Assembly: GCA_023667845.1 (NCBI GenBank)
Contig: JAMPIU010000065.1
Location: 1 to 38,728, forward strand
Reading direction: 5' to 3'
Origin: Dehalobacter sp.
Lineage (GTDB): Bacteria > Bacillota > Desulfitobacteriia > Desulfitobacteriales > Syntrophobotulaceae
DNA length: 38,728 bases
The notes under the pieces were generated by a model, which searched no databases, was not told the DNA's origin, and worked only from the letters and a program-made list of their open reading frames with translations. Positions 1 through 8,594 of the stretch are shown piece after piece (position 1 is the stretch's first letter; each line of letters begins with the position of its first letter). Made by a program: the position numbers and the translations under genes.

Positions 1-659
1 TGAATGTGCTGTTTTCTGGCCCATCGGGAACAGGGAAAACCATGGCAGCAGAAATTCTTGCGCGGGAAATTCAGCTGGATCTTTATAAAATTGACCTCTC
101 AAGTATTGTCAGCAAATACATAGGGGAAACTGAGAAGAATTTAAATAAAATATTTAAAGAAGCTGAAATGAGCAATGCAATCCTCTTCTTTGACGAAGCC
201 GACGCTCTTTTTGGCAAGAGGTCCGAAGTAAAAGATGCCCATGACCGTTATGCAAATATCGAGACTGCTTATTTGCTCCAGAAAATGGAGGAACATGAGG
301 GAACAGTAGTACTTGCAAGCAATTTTCGGAAAAACATGGACGATGCATTTCTTCGCAGGCTACATTTTACGGTTGAATTCCCGCTTCCTGACGAAAAATC
401 CAGAGAATTGATCTGGAAACACACCTTCCCCGCTGAAACTCCGCTTGAGGATGAAGTAAACTTTTCCTTTCTTTCAAAATTCAAGCTCACTGGAGGAAAT
501 ATCAAAAACATAGCTCTTTCAGCCTCCTTTCTGGCTGCGGGTGATTCAGGTAAAGTTGGGATGGAACATATAATCAGAGCTACAAAACGAGAATATCAGA
601 AAATTGGAAAACTCTTTACTGGTGCTGATTTTGCAGAGTATTCTAAGTTTTTGAAATGA
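1..659 (+). CDS. AAA+ ATPase of the injection system, C-terminal part (Afp15/PVC15-like)
   Basis: The reading frame is already open at the left edge, so the N-terminus lies outside the window and the GTG at 6 is internal. The visible 217 residues hold a Walker A (GPSGTGKT), a Walker B (LFFDEADALFGKR), a sensor-1-like asparagine (ASNFRKNMDDAF) and an arginine-finger-type RRLHF stretch followed by a helical lid. This is the classical AAA+ core. In Afp and PVC loci an ATPase of this type sits beside the Pvc16-type gene and is needed for particle assembly or cargo handling. Here the next gene is a DUF4255 protein, 100 bp downstream, so the context fits. The role in loading is inferred from the family, not seen in the sequence. 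Confidence 0.9.
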   Translation, partial: NVLFSGPSGTGKTMAAEILAREIQLDLYKIDLSSIVSKYIGETEKNLNKIFKEAEMSNAILFFDEADALFGKRSEVKDAHDRYANIETAYLLQKMEEHEGTVVLASNFRKNMDDAFLRRLHFTVEFPLPDEKSRELIWKHTFPAETPLEDEVNFSFLSKFKLTGGNIKNIALSASFLAAGDSGKVGMEHIIRATKREYQKIGKLFTGADFAEYSKFLK

Positions 660-759
660 ACACGGACGCGGGTCGTATTTACCGTTTAGTTCTAAAATAT
701 AGATTTTCTCAATGGGCATTTCTGTCTTCTGGGATCAAGAAATTTAGGGGATAATATCA

Positions 760-1365
760 TTGTCTGATTACAAAGCAATAGCTGATGTTGGAGAGACGTT
801 GATTGAGTTCTTAAGGGACAAAATGGAGGAATTTGGGGTTGCAAGGGAATCAATAGTGTTATTTTCTCCAGGAGAAATAGATTCCAATGACGATATACGG
901 ATATCCCTTTTTCTATATCAGGTCATTGAAAACTCTCATCTGAGAAACCAAGAAATGCAAGTCAGAGATCCAAAAACTTTAACATTTCCACCATTAACTC
1001 TTGAATTATATTATATGTTAACATCTCATGTATCTTCTGGAGAGGATAAAACTGCCAGGTCATTGGATGAGCACAGAGTACTTGGGAGGGCCATGAGTAT
1101 TCTCTATGATAACTCTGTATTGAAAGGGTCAGTTTTGAAGGGAAATCTGAATGAGAACGAGGAACTGCATATAACGATAACTTCTCTGGGCTTTGAAGAC
1201 CTGACCCATATCTGGACCACGTTTCCGAATAAACCCTTTAGACCTTCTGTTTGCTACGTGGTTACTCCCGTAAGGATTGATTCAGAGAGAGAAATGGATG
1301 TTCAAAGAGTAATATCCAAAGAAGCAAACTACGCACATGTAGTATCTGAAAAAGGAGATAAGTGA
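760..1365 (+). CDS. DUF4255 / Pvc16-type N-terminal domain protein
   Basis: A 201-residue protein beginning at TTG behind a TTAGGGGAT ribosome-binding site. It has the typical DUF4255 layout: an N-terminal helix (residues 1-20), the SLFLYQV strand, a central TFPPLTLELYYMLTSH motif with the family's L-x-YY-hxT pattern, then an LxxHRVLGRAM helix. Proteins of this family (Afp16, PVC16) cap the tube/sheath end of contractile injection particles and help fix sheath length. It is one base upstream of the following gene, so the two are likely translationally coupled. The TTG start is the only good start after the in-frame stop. Family assignment is firm; the exact place in this particle is inferred. 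Confidence 0.88.
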   Translation: MSDYKAIADVGETLIEFLRDKMEEFGVARESIVLFSPGEIDSNDDIRISLFLYQVIENSHLRNQEMQVRDPKTLTFPPLTLELYYMLTSHVSSGEDKTARSLDEHRVLGRAMSILYDNSVLKGSVLKGNLNENEELHITITSLGFEDLTHIWTTFPNKPFRPSVCYVVTPVRIDSEREMDVQRVISKEANYAHVVSEKGDK

Positions 1366-1366
1366 A

Positions 1367-2185
1367 ATGGTTTTTACTGAACCTTATATACAGAATAATT
1401 ATACTGTATATCCTGGAGATGTCCGAACTATTGACCTATCTTTTGCAGTCTGGCTTGTTGACGATTTTACACGAGAACAGGCTATGGGCAATATCAGGGT
1501 GGTAATAACAAAAACAGATGTTGAAGCCAGTAAAAATCTGACTGGATATTATATTTTTACTGACCTTGCAAAAGGTGAATACGTTGTTGATATCTTTTCG
1601 GATCTGTATTATTTTAAAGAAATACCAATTGATACGTCGAAGATAAAAATACTGGATGTGCTCCTGGAGTTTGATACTACTGGGCCGACACAAGGGGCGA
1701 CCAGCATTAAACTTAAAGATGTTTCAGGATTACAGAAGGATGACATCGTCGAATTCAGTAATATCAGTGGTGAAGTAGAACAAGAGAATATCATAGCCAT
1801 TGATGACAGCACTGAAACAATTTCATGGGCAGATGGACTCGAACATGACTTCAGCGCTACAGATAGCACCATTCTTGCTCTTCAGAATCCTGTTGTTCCA
1901 ATTCGTCTTAAACCCCTACCTTCTTATCCTTTTCCCAATAATGCGACACTTGTCAGAGGATTAATTAAAGACTCAGGCGGAAATCCAGTAACAAAGGCAA
2001 GTGTAGAGGTAAATAGCCAGGATATAAAAACTGAATCAGATAAAAATGGGGAATTTGTACTTTATTTTAGCAGTATTGAAAATAACCCTATACAGATCGA
2101 TATTGAAAAAAACGGAAATACTAAGACCTTTACTCAAAATCTGGAGGAAGGGAAGATGAAGTACTTAAAAATTGTATTTGATTAA
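1367..2185 (+). CDS. eCIS-associated protein with carboxypeptidase-regulatory-like C-terminal domain
   Basis: A 272-residue beta-rich protein starting one base after the DUF4255 stop. Residues about 1-100 form an N-terminal beta domain; residues about 110-165 look like a second small beta domain; residues about 190-272 match the carboxypeptidase regulatory-like / Ig-like pattern (LVRGLIKDSGGNPV...A.V.V...T.SDKNGEF). There is no signal peptide or membrane segment. Proteins with this C-terminal fold often act as structural or binding appendages. Its tight coupling to the terminator-type gene suggests it belongs to the particle, perhaps as a cap or collar accessory. I cannot name a characterised Afp/PVC counterpart. 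Confidence 0.7.
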   Translation: MVFTEPYIQNNYTVYPGDVRTIDLSFAVWLVDDFTREQAMGNIRVVITKTDVEASKNLTGYYIFTDLAKGEYVVDIFSDLYYFKEIPIDTSKIKILDVLLEFDTTGPTQGATSIKLKDVSGLQKDDIVEFSNISGEVEQENIIAIDDSTETISWADGLEHDFSATDSTILALQNPVVPIRLKPLPSYPFPNNATLVRGLIKDSGGNPVTKASVEVNSQDIKTESDKNGEFVLYFSSIENNPIQIDIEKNGNTKTFTQNLEEGKMKYLKIVFD

Positions 2186-2459
2186 GAGCCGGTTTCTTCA
2201 TCGTGTTGTAACTATTCAACTTAAAAAATAACATTAGCCATCTTTATTCAATTTATTGACAAATTTCAGTCAACTGGTTTAACTGGTTTTTAACAGTTAA
2301 CTGCAATTATATTTTTTTCAGTTGATGCTTAAATATTTTTTACGTCAAAATCAATTTAAATTAACTGCTTTTTCAAAAACGAACAGTTACTGTGCGTGAT
2401 TTAAAATTCAATATAGTATTCGATTAAGTCAAAATAATGATGTATATGGAGGTACACGG
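2186..2459 (+). promoter_or_regulatory. AT-rich intergenic region with operator-like palindromes
   Basis: A 274-bp gap with no gene. It contains CAGTCAACTG at 2267-2276, the perfect palindrome CAGTTAACTG at 2294-2303 (27 bp away), and a related CAGTTACTG at 2384-2392. The first is the exact reverse complement of a 10-mer at 18472-18481 upstream of the fibre gene. A strong ribosome-binding site (TGGAGGT) precedes the ATG at 2460. The arrangement suggests a promoter with a repressor or activator site for the next gene; this is inferred from repeats alone. Confidence 0.4.
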
Positions 2460-2879
2460 ATGAACGAAAAGATAACATTAACAGCAAATATAGTCATAAG
2501 GAACGGACCAAGCATAAATTTGTTTCGGGAAATAGAAGTGGATGCTTATGAAAAAATAAACGTGGATATAAACGATGGAGATAGTGACAAAGAGGTCGAT
2601 CTCTGGCCAAGTGATACTGAAGAAGAAGTAGTTTTGCTGGCTATCGTTTCTAGCTGGTACGGGGAGGATTTATCCTATAAAGTAAATGAGAAAGTGGAAG
2701 ATGTCACACAAAAGGATTTCAAACTTGACCAGCCTCATCTTCTTATTGGCAAGAGCTCAGTAACTATGCTCGATAAAAAACCCAAAAAGCTTCTATTTTC
2801 GTACGCAAAACCTTCAGGGGAAAGTAAAGCGCCGGACAGCGTTAAGATACAAATTCTTGTAGGGCTTGACAATTTTTAA
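2460..2879 (+). CDS. Small acidic eCIS-locus protein of unknown function
   Basis: A 139-residue protein with an ATG and a strong TGGAGGT ribosome-binding site. I do not recognise the family. The sequence is beta-rich and acidic, with alternating polar and hydrophobic residues throughout, a VVLLAIVSSWYGEDLSY segment near residues 58-75 and a hydrophobic VKIQILVGLDNF end. No signal peptide, membrane helix or cysteine cluster is visible. It has its own long upstream region and lies between the cap genes and the sheath gene, so it may be a separately regulated accessory such as a chaperone or particle component. Function unknown. Confidence 0.6.
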   Translation: MNEKITLTANIVIRNGPSINLFREIEVDAYEKINVDINDGDSDKEVDLWPSDTEEEVVLLAIVSSWYGEDLSYKVNEKVEDVTQKDFKLDQPHLLIGKSSVTMLDKKPKKLLFSYAKPSGESKAPDSVKIQILVGLDNF

Positions 2880-3661
2880 GCAACCCACTGGAAATACAAC
2901 ACTCCTGAAAGTTATTAACATGTAAACAGCTATCCAGAAGTATATATTCGGGAGGTGCCAAGCGGCGTCCATACGATACTACAATGATCTTTGCTGTCCA
3001 GCATAATTTTCTCAATAGAAGAACAGACACTACATTGTGCGGTGGTCAGCGAAAATAAGATTCAGGGAATAAGAAGATGGCAAGAAACGAAGTTCTAGCA
3101 AGATACTGGGTCGACAAATGAACTTTTTTACATGTATTTTGGAATGAAGAACTTAATACCCAAACGCACATGATATTCTTTGAATAACAGGCAAAAATAA
3201 ATGAAAGTACTCTACACTACCTTTTTGACTATCAATATCGCCATTACTTGGGCAGTAATGTTGTCCTAATTTTGGTTTTTCAAAACCGTACCTAAACTAA
3301 TCAGTGAATTGTCACCGAAGGCTTAGACGTGTAGGGGCAGAAATCAAAAAAGAGCATGGGGGGCCAGTTTTGTTCCGTGCTTTCATGCTAAATATTAAAT
3401 TGTAAGTCGAAAAGGCAGAGCGATTTCAAAATGACTTATATTTGCTTGGAATCACCTAATGAGGGTAAAAAATTAAGATTTCAACAAAAAAACCATGATA
3501 AGTGCTAAATTTGAACTTGGTAATAAATAGAAGGATTGGATAACTGAAAGAAGAATGTAATCAAGGTATTTTATGTAACCAGATATATTTAATCAAGAGA
3601 TTTTTAATGAAAATAAATAAAATAGCAGAAATAAAACGAAAGGAGAAGAGGAGGGACTATA
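2880..3661 (+). promoter_or_regulatory. 782-bp intergenic region with the sheath promoter
   Basis: No convincing gene lies here. Only scattered short ORFs are present, such as a 14-codon ATG frame at 3076. Near its end an AT-rich TATA-like segment (GATATATTTAATC, 3582-3594) lies about 75 bp before the sheath ATG, followed by a purine-rich leader and a strong AAGGAGAAGAGGAGGG ribosome-binding region at 3640-3655. I read this as the main promoter of the structural operon. The size of the gap may reflect decayed sequence, but I see no recognisable remnant. Confidence 0.5.
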
Positions 3662-5260
3662 ATGCCAGAATATTTGGCTCCAGGCGTATATATTGAAGAG
3701 TTTGAATTGGGTGCCAGACCGATTGAAGGAGTGAGTACCAGCACAGTGGGTTTCCTCGGTCTGACCGAACGCGGGCCTACAAAACCGCCAATATTGATTG
3801 ATAGCTTTGAGAAGTTCGCGCGGGTATATGGAAGTTATATACAGGATTCCTATCTTGCCTATGCTGTACAGGGTTTTTTCGAGAATGGAGGCAAACGCTG
3901 CTATATAGGACGTGTTACCCGGGTGGGAGCTAATTCCGCGAGCCTAACAGAAGATGAATTAACTTTTAAGGCTGTTGGAGAGGGATCGTGGGGAAATAGG
4001 GTGGGAGTCAGGATTGAAAATTCTTCCAGTAATCCGGATGACACGAAATCTTTTAAGTTAACATTGGTATACTGGCAAGAAAATAAATTTCCAGAGAACT
4101 TTAATAAACCTGATATTGATCCGGAAAGGAAGCTAAGAGAACTTTTTGAAAGCTCAATATACATAGAGTCTTTTGATGATCTTTCCGAGGACAAAAAGTC
4201 TCCAGATCATTATTTAAGGAAAATGGGCGATCCATTAAAAAACGTTTCAAACCTTGTGGTATTGAGCGGTTCGGGGCGCCCTCCAAATACTGAGGAAGGT
4301 AACGTTTTATTCAAGACATTAGATGGGGGTCTTGATGCAGCGACTTCTCCACCAGGTCCTGTTCCTGCCCCAATTTCAGATGGTTTTCTAGGGGATGCAG
4401 CACCTGGAGAAAGGACCGGACTTAGAGCTTTCGAAGACATAGATGAAATCTCAATTATATATGCACCGGACCTGCACTGGCTTGATAAGACAGGATTTCA
4501 GACAGCTGCGGGAAATATCCTTACGCAATGTGAAACCTTGAAAGACAGGTTTGCAATTTTCGATGCTGGACAAAAAGAATCCAATATCTCAAGCATAACT
4601 ATTCAGTCCGTTTTGGGCAGACAATCTAAGTATGGGGCGATTTACTATCCCTGGATTAAGGTATATGATCCCCTAACTCAACAGCTAAAAGAAATTCCAC
4701 CCGGGGGACATATTGCCGGTATTTATGCACGAAGTGATAATGAAAGGGGAGTCCATAAGGCTCCGGCTAACGAATATGTCAAAGGTGCGATAGATCTCAA
4801 ATTTTTAATTACTAAAGGAGAACAAGAGATCCTTAACCCGAAAGGGATAAACGTTATCCGTAATTTCCCGGGAAGAGGTATTCTGTTATGGGGGGCAAGA
4901 ACAGCAATAATCGATCCCCTGTGGAAGTACATTAATGTTCGTCGCCTTTTTATTTATATTGAAGAATCCATTGAAGAAGGGACGCAATGGGTTGTTTTTG
5001 AACCGAATAATGAAAAACTCTGGGCACGGGTTACTGCGACAATAACCCAGTTCCTTACCGGAGTCTGGCGAGATGGGGCACTTATGGGGACAAAGCCTGA
5101 AGAAGCTTTTTTTGTTAAATGCGATCGGACTACCATGACTCAGGATGATATTGACAATGGAAGGCTGATATGCATTATCGGGATTGCTCCTGTAAAACCT
5201 GCAGAGTTTGTGATCTTCAAGATAGCCCAGTGGGCTGGGGGATCTGCAGCAACTGAATAA
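3662..5260 (+). CDS. Contractile tail sheath protein (Afp2-4 / T4 gp18 family)
   Basis: A 532-residue protein with the classical sheath N-terminus (MPEYLAPGVYIEEF, then IEGVSTSTVGFLGLTERGP) and the conserved C-terminal sheath domain: the GILLWGARTA segment, INVRRLFIYIEESIEEGTQW, then WRDGALMGTKPEEAFFVKCD and a final PAEFVIFKIAQ strand. It forms the outer contractile cylinder whose shortening drives the inner tube through a target envelope. Residues about 100-260 are the variable, surface-exposed insertion. Only one sheath gene is visible, whereas Afp and PVC carry several. It leads the structural operon and is followed 62 bp later by the tube gene. Confidence 0.97.
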   Translation: MPEYLAPGVYIEEFELGARPIEGVSTSTVGFLGLTERGPTKPPILIDSFEKFARVYGSYIQDSYLAYAVQGFFENGGKRCYIGRVTRVGANSASLTEDELTFKAVGEGSWGNRVGVRIENSSSNPDDTKSFKLTLVYWQENKFPENFNKPDIDPERKLRELFESSIYIESFDDLSEDKKSPDHYLRKMGDPLKNVSNLVVLSGSGRPPNTEEGNVLFKTLDGGLDAATSPPGPVPAPISDGFLGDAAPGERTGLRAFEDIDEISIIYAPDLHWLDKTGFQTAAGNILTQCETLKDRFAIFDAGQKESNISSITIQSVLGRQSKYGAIYYPWIKVYDPLTQQLKEIPPGGHIAGIYARSDNERGVHKAPANEYVKGAIDLKFLITKGEQEILNPKGINVIRNFPGRGILLWGARTAIIDPLWKYINVRRLFIYIEESIEEGTQWVVFEPNNEKLWARVTATITQFLTGVWRDGALMGTKPEEAFFVKCDRTTMTQDDIDNGRLICIIGIAPVKPAEFVIFKIAQWAGGSAATE

Positions 5261-5322
5261 TTGCAGGCAGAAATTGAAATGAGAACTAATTTAAAATTAT
5301 CATGAAAGAAGGGGGATAAGAT

Positions 5323-5757
5323 ATGGTAAGAGCAGACCCTTATAGACAGTTCAGGTTCAAGGTAGAGATTGACGGAATTACTCAGGCAGGCTTCAGTGAA
5401 TGTACCTTTGCAGACACAACAACCGACGTGGCTGAATACAGGGAGGGAGATGAGCCACCAAGATTTCGAAAATTGTCAGGTCTCACAAAATTCGGAAACA
5501 TAACTCTCAAGTGGGGCATTACGGACTCAATGGATCTCTATAACTGGAGACAGCAGGTAATCGATACAGGCGCTGAAAGGGCGCGGAAAAATATGTCAAT
5601 TATTCTGATTGATGAAGCAGGAGCTGATAAAGCTCGCTGGAACATTGAGAGGGCATGGCCAAGCAAATACGACCCTATGGACTTCAATGCCAAAGGGAAT
5701 GATGTAGGCATAGAGACTATGGAAATTGTCCACGAGGGCTTCAAGAGGGTTTCTTGA
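5323..5757 (+). CDS. Inner tube protein 1 (Afp1 / T4 gp19 family)
   Basis: A 144-residue protein of the phage tail tube gp19 family, with the motif order RADPYRQFRFKVEIDG...GFSECT, the acidic EYREGDEPP loop, KLSGLTKFGNITLKWG, and the C-terminal W-P-x-KYDPMDFNAKGNDVGIETMEIVHEGF strand pair. It builds the rigid inner tube that houses cargo and is pushed out on contraction. The AGAAGGGGGAT ribosome-binding site is strong, as expected for an abundant subunit. Its lumen-facing residues would set which cargos can pack. A second, diverged tube gene lies at 6517. Confidence 0.96.
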   Translation: MVRADPYRQFRFKVEIDGITQAGFSECTFADTTTDVAEYREGDEPPRFRKLSGLTKFGNITLKWGITDSMDLYNWRQQVIDTGAERARKNMSIILIDEAGADKARWNIERAWPSKYDPMDFNAKGNDVGIETMEIVHEGFKRVS

Positions 5758-5799
5758 AAGTGCTAACATCTTTTTAGCGAAATTTGAGGGGGAATTTTT

Positions 5800-6165
5800 C
5801 TGGGATTTCAAACAGAATTTGATTTTACCCTGCCTAAAGGCTATGTGGATATCGATGGGAACCTCCATAATAAAGGTATCATGAGATTGGCAACAGCTGC
5901 GGATGAGATCCATCCCCTGAAGGACCCGAGGGTCAAATCTAATCCTGCATATCTGACCATAATCCTGCTTTCAAGGGTTATTACAAAACTCGGGTCCCTT
6001 GAAAGCATCAATCCGGCCGTAATAGAGAACCTTTTTGCCTCGGACCTAGCGTACCTGCAGGATTTGTATTCAAGGATCAATGAAAACGATACAAACGAAA
6101 TCCAGGCAGTCTGCCCGAAGTGCGGACATAAATTCGATTTGGAGGAGCTTGAACAGGGGGAATAA
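5800..6165 (+). CDS. Phage tail assembly-type protein with C-terminal CxxC, CTG start
   Basis: A 121-residue protein whose expected N-terminus (GFQTEFDFTLPKGYVD) begins at a CTG codon at 5800, seven bases after a strong GAGGGGG ribosome-binding site. The in-frame stop at 5785-5787 excludes anything longer, and the GTG at 5845 would cut off conserved residues. The body (GIMRLATAADEI, YLTIILLSRVITKLG, LFASDLAYLQDLYSRIN) is typical of the small protein found beside tube genes in eCIS and related phage tails. The end carries CPKCGHKF, half a zinc ribbon. It probably assists tube or baseplate assembly. The following gene starts at or over its stop codon. Confidence 0.85.
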   Translation: MGFQTEFDFTLPKGYVDIDGNLHNKGIMRLATAADEIHPLKDPRVKSNPAYLTIILLSRVITKLGSLESINPAVIENLFASDLAYLQDLYSRINENDTNEIQAVCPKCGHKFDLEELEQGE

Positions 6166-6347
6166 TCGGCTACCCCCTTGACAGATTGTATGAGGAGGTA
6201 GCCTTTATTGCCTATCATTTTCACTGGCCCTATCAAGAGATCATGAATCTTGAACATAGGGATCGCCAGCGCTGGTGTGAAGAAATCTCAAAGATTAACC
6301 AGCGCCTGAGTAAGGACCGCGAAAGAAGTATCCTCGAGGTCGAATAA
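6165..6347 (+). CDS. Small DUF6760-like eCIS protein (about 60 aa), non-ATG start
   Basis: An open frame of 59 codons reads GYPLDRLYEEVAFIAYHFHW and continues through a basic helix with RDRQRWCEEISKINQRL to a TAA at 6345. This is the pattern of the tiny protein that follows the tail-assembly-type gene in many bacterial eCIS clusters (DUF6760-like, recalled from the family). The conserved segment starts at 6168; the codons just before it are ATC (6165) and ATA (6162), a few bases after an AGGGGG ribosome-binding site and overlapping the upstream TAA. The next canonical-type start, TTG at 6186, would lose the conserved YPLDR. Start therefore uncertain but probably ATC. Function unknown. Confidence 0.75.
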   Translation: MGYPLDRLYEEVAFIAYHFHWPYQEIMNLEHRDRQRWCEEISKINQRLSKDRERSILEVE

Positions 6348-6516
6348 TGGAAGGTGAAGTAAGGAAAATGGCGGTGAACTACCCCAATCTGTTTTATTAG
6401 GAGTCCAGAAGGGGGTATTCCCACTTACTGAAACAAGAAGAATAGGCAGTTTTGTAGTTTTATGCAGGGACTTATAAAAGGTTATACGCAGGGGTTTATG
6501 GAGGGGAGATATAATA
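6348..6516 (+). promoter_or_regulatory. Short gap with possible internal promoter before second tube gene
   Basis: No gene is visible in this 169-bp gap. A TATA-like ACTTATAAAAGG at 6470-6481 lies about 40 bp before the ATG of the second tube gene, which has its own GGAGGGGAG ribosome-binding site. It may be an internal promoter that raises or separates expression of the downstream half of the operon. Confidence 0.35.
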
Positions 6517-6954
6517 ATGACAGGTACGGCAGGGAAATTAGATCCCTTTATGTCTTACCGCTTCCGGGTAGAAATAGAAGGGATTACTATTGCCCAAATG
6601 TCTGAAGTAACCGGTCTTCAGTCACAGACTGACACCGAAACTTATGAAGAAGGCGGGGTAAATAATTTCGTGCATATCCTTCCAAAAAGGACTAAATTCA
6701 ATAACCTGGTTCTCAAACGAGGTATAACCGATCTCGATCAGTTGTGGCAATGGCATCAGGACGTTATTAATGGAAGATTTGAAAGGAAAGATGGAGCCAT
6801 AGTCCTGATGGATTCGGAAGGGAATGACAGGTGGCGATGGGAATTTTCCGGGGCTTATCCTGTTAGATGGGCTGGGCCCGATCTGAAGGCAGACAGCAGC
6901 ACAGTAGCCTTTGAGACTGTTGAACTTGCCCATCGGGGTATATGGAAGGGGTAA
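6517..6954 (+). CDS. Inner tube protein 2 / tube initiator (Afp5 / gp19 family)
   Basis: A 145-residue gp19-family protein: LDPFMSYRFRVEIEGI, SEVTGL, the ETYEEGGVNNFVHILPKRTKF loop, LVLKRGITDLDQLWQWHQD and the closing VAFETVELAHRGI. It is clearly a paralogue of the tube protein at 5323 but much diverged. The longer positively charged LPKRTKF loop is typical of the Afp5/PVC5 class, which forms one of the first tube layers on the baseplate hub. Position before the LysM adaptor and spike genes supports this. Confidence 0.93.
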   Translation: MTGTAGKLDPFMSYRFRVEIEGITIAQMSEVTGLQSQTDTETYEEGGVNNFVHILPKRTKFNNLVLKRGITDLDQLWQWHQDVINGRFERKDGAIVLMDSEGNDRWRWEFSGAYPVRWAGPDLKADSSTVAFETVELAHRGIWKG

Positions 6955-6956
6955 GG

Positions 6957-7889
6957 ATGAATAAATGGGGAATTTCGGGAACAGGCAGGTCAAATATTAT
7001 TGTTTCAAACCGTTATTTCCATTCAAGAATTATAGAAAAAAACTCTCAAGGGAAAAAAAAATTCTTTAATTTCCCTTTGCTACTCTTCAGAAAAGATTCA
7101 AGGGAGGGTTTTGTCTGGAAAAATAAACTTTTTTTTCCGATTCACTTTCACTTCCCCAGATATATTATTCCTCCGATGTTCCCGAAAACAAGGGTGAAAG
7201 CCAAGAACCAGCTTTTGCAGTTCGCTGTCCAGAAGGAAAAAGGGGCACATGATGTACATGAAAAAGTACCACAAATCCAGGACATGATTAAAGAAAAAGA
7301 TATTACTATTCGGAAAGTGGTACATAGTATTCAAACGGTAATCTATACTTTAATGGGGAAGAATTTCCTGCGCAGTTCAACTACACCTGTAATAAGAAAT
7401 TCTGTATTTCTTCCAGCTAGGAGAAGCCAAATACCTCTAAATCAGGTTTATCCGGGAAATGGAGTTTCTGGAAAGATTTTCTCTGACGGAAATGCTGTTT
7501 TTTGGAGCATTTCTGCCTTAAATCTCAAATCTTTTGTCGGGTTGACAGTTAACCTGAATTCTCACCTTATTGCTCCTTCAGATTCTGTTTTCGATTCAGG
7601 GCCCGTTTTGGCTAGATTCTCTGGAAAAGAAGCTTACCATCAGGTTCCTAAAAAAGAGCTAGTTTTTAACTCGACCTCAGGTCTCAGGCAAGAGTTAGAA
7701 AGGGAAATGGAAGTGGTCAAAGAGGAACTGTCTCAAGCGGAAGAAGCCTCTAAGGCCAATTATTCCTCAATTTACTCTAAAATGGAGGAAGAATTGAAGA
7801 AGCTCGAAATAAACCGAATTTCCGAACAGGTTATACAGCAGATTGTGAGGGATATGAAAATCGAGAAAGAAAGAAGAGGACTCCTATAA
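6957..7889 (+). CDS. eCIS coiled-coil-tailed protein of unknown role (Afp6 position)
   Basis: A 310-residue protein starting at ATG 6957, two bases after the preceding stop. An in-frame upstream start at 6942 lies inside the tube gene and is less likely. The first two thirds are basic and not recognisable. Residues about 245-310 form a charged helix ending in INRISEQVIQQIVRDMKIEKERRGLL-like sequence; bacterial eCIS genes in this slot commonly end with a similar ERRG helix. By position it corresponds to the Afp6/PVC6 slot between tube initiator and LysM protein, so a hub or assembly role is plausible. The N-terminal half is unusually rich in Phe, Ile and Lys compared with neighbours. Confidence 0.6.
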   Translation: MNKWGISGTGRSNIIVSNRYFHSRIIEKNSQGKKKFFNFPLLLFRKDSREGFVWKNKLFFPIHFHFPRYIIPPMFPKTRVKAKNQLLQFAVQKEKGAHDVHEKVPQIQDMIKEKDITIRKVVHSIQTVIYTLMGKNFLRSSTTPVIRNSVFLPARRSQIPLNQVYPGNGVSGKIFSDGNAVFWSISALNLKSFVGLTVNLNSHLIAPSDSVFDSGPVLARFSGKEAYHQVPKKELVFNSTSGLRQELEREMEVVKEELSQAEEASKANYSSIYSKMEEELKKLEINRISEQVIQQIVRDMKIEKERRGLL

Positions 7890-7943
7890 ATCTGAGAATG
7901 AAGTGAAAATATAGGAGAAGATCTCTGTAAACTGGGGGATAAA

Positions 7944-8591
7944 ATGAAGCAAAAACCAAAAAAAGGTTTTATTGAAATTTTCCGGGGGGGAAAAGGGCAA
8001 CCAAAGCAAATTGAGATCCTTTATTTTCCTCCAGAATATTCAATTGATAAAAGTAATAGTTTTTTGGAGGTTTCAGTTCCTGGGCTTGAAGCCCCTTACC
8101 TGCAATACACAAAGGGAAATTCCGGAAGTATTAGCCTCGAAGTATTTTACGATACTTATGAAGAGGGTGGGGTTGACGTCCGAAAATATACCGATCAGCT
8201 TGCAAGGCTTATGAACATTGATCCGGAGCTACATGCTCCTCCTGTGCTCCGCTTTATATGGGGTCTGGACTCAAAAGAGCCTTTTTACTGCGTGCTTGAG
8301 AAGGTAACCAAACGGTTCACTATGTTCAACTCGGACGGCGTCCCTGTTCGGGCAAAACTTAACATTACTCTCAAGGAATTCAAGGTGGAACTCAACAGTC
8401 GTGAAAGAAGCCTCCAGTCTCCTGATAAAACTCATGTTTATACTGTAAAACAGGGAGATAGCCTGTGGCTAATAGCTCACAGGGAATACGGAGATCCAGG
8501 GCTCTGGAGGCCTATTGCGCGGGCAAATAATATCGAACATCCGGGGCTGCTCAAGTCCGGTACAGAATTGATTATACCTCCGGTGGAATAA
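7944..8591 (+). CDS. LysM-containing tube/baseplate adaptor (Afp7-like)
   Basis: A 215-residue protein with an N-terminal CIS tube-type domain (PKQIEILYFPPEYSIDKSN, then VFYDTYEEGGVDVRKYTDQL and RFTMFNSDGVPVRAKLNITLKEF) and a C-terminal LysM domain (HVYTVKQGDSLWLIAHREYG...WRPIARANNIEHPGLLKSGTELIIP). In Afp/PVC and T4-like baseplates this protein (gp53-like) joins the central hub to the wedges; here LysM is a structural module rather than a peptidoglycan anchor. It is three bases from the spike gene, so coupled. Confidence 0.93.
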   Translation: MKQKPKKGFIEIFRGGKGQPKQIEILYFPPEYSIDKSNSFLEVSVPGLEAPYLQYTKGNSGSISLEVFYDTYEEGGVDVRKYTDQLARLMNIDPELHAPPVLRFIWGLDSKEPFYCVLEKVTKRFTMFNSDGVPVRAKLNITLKEFKVELNSRERSLQSPDKTHVYTVKQGDSLWLIAHREYGDPGLWRPIARANNIEHPGLLKSGTELIIPPVE

Positions 8592-8594
8592 AAT

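Noticed and set aside
3076-3120. 14-codon ATG frame in the gap before the sheath gene
   Set aside because: Too short and weakly supported; no homologous context.
7944-8591. LysM domain as a cell-wall anchor
   Set aside because: In eCIS baseplates this LysM protein is a structural adaptor; there is no export signal.
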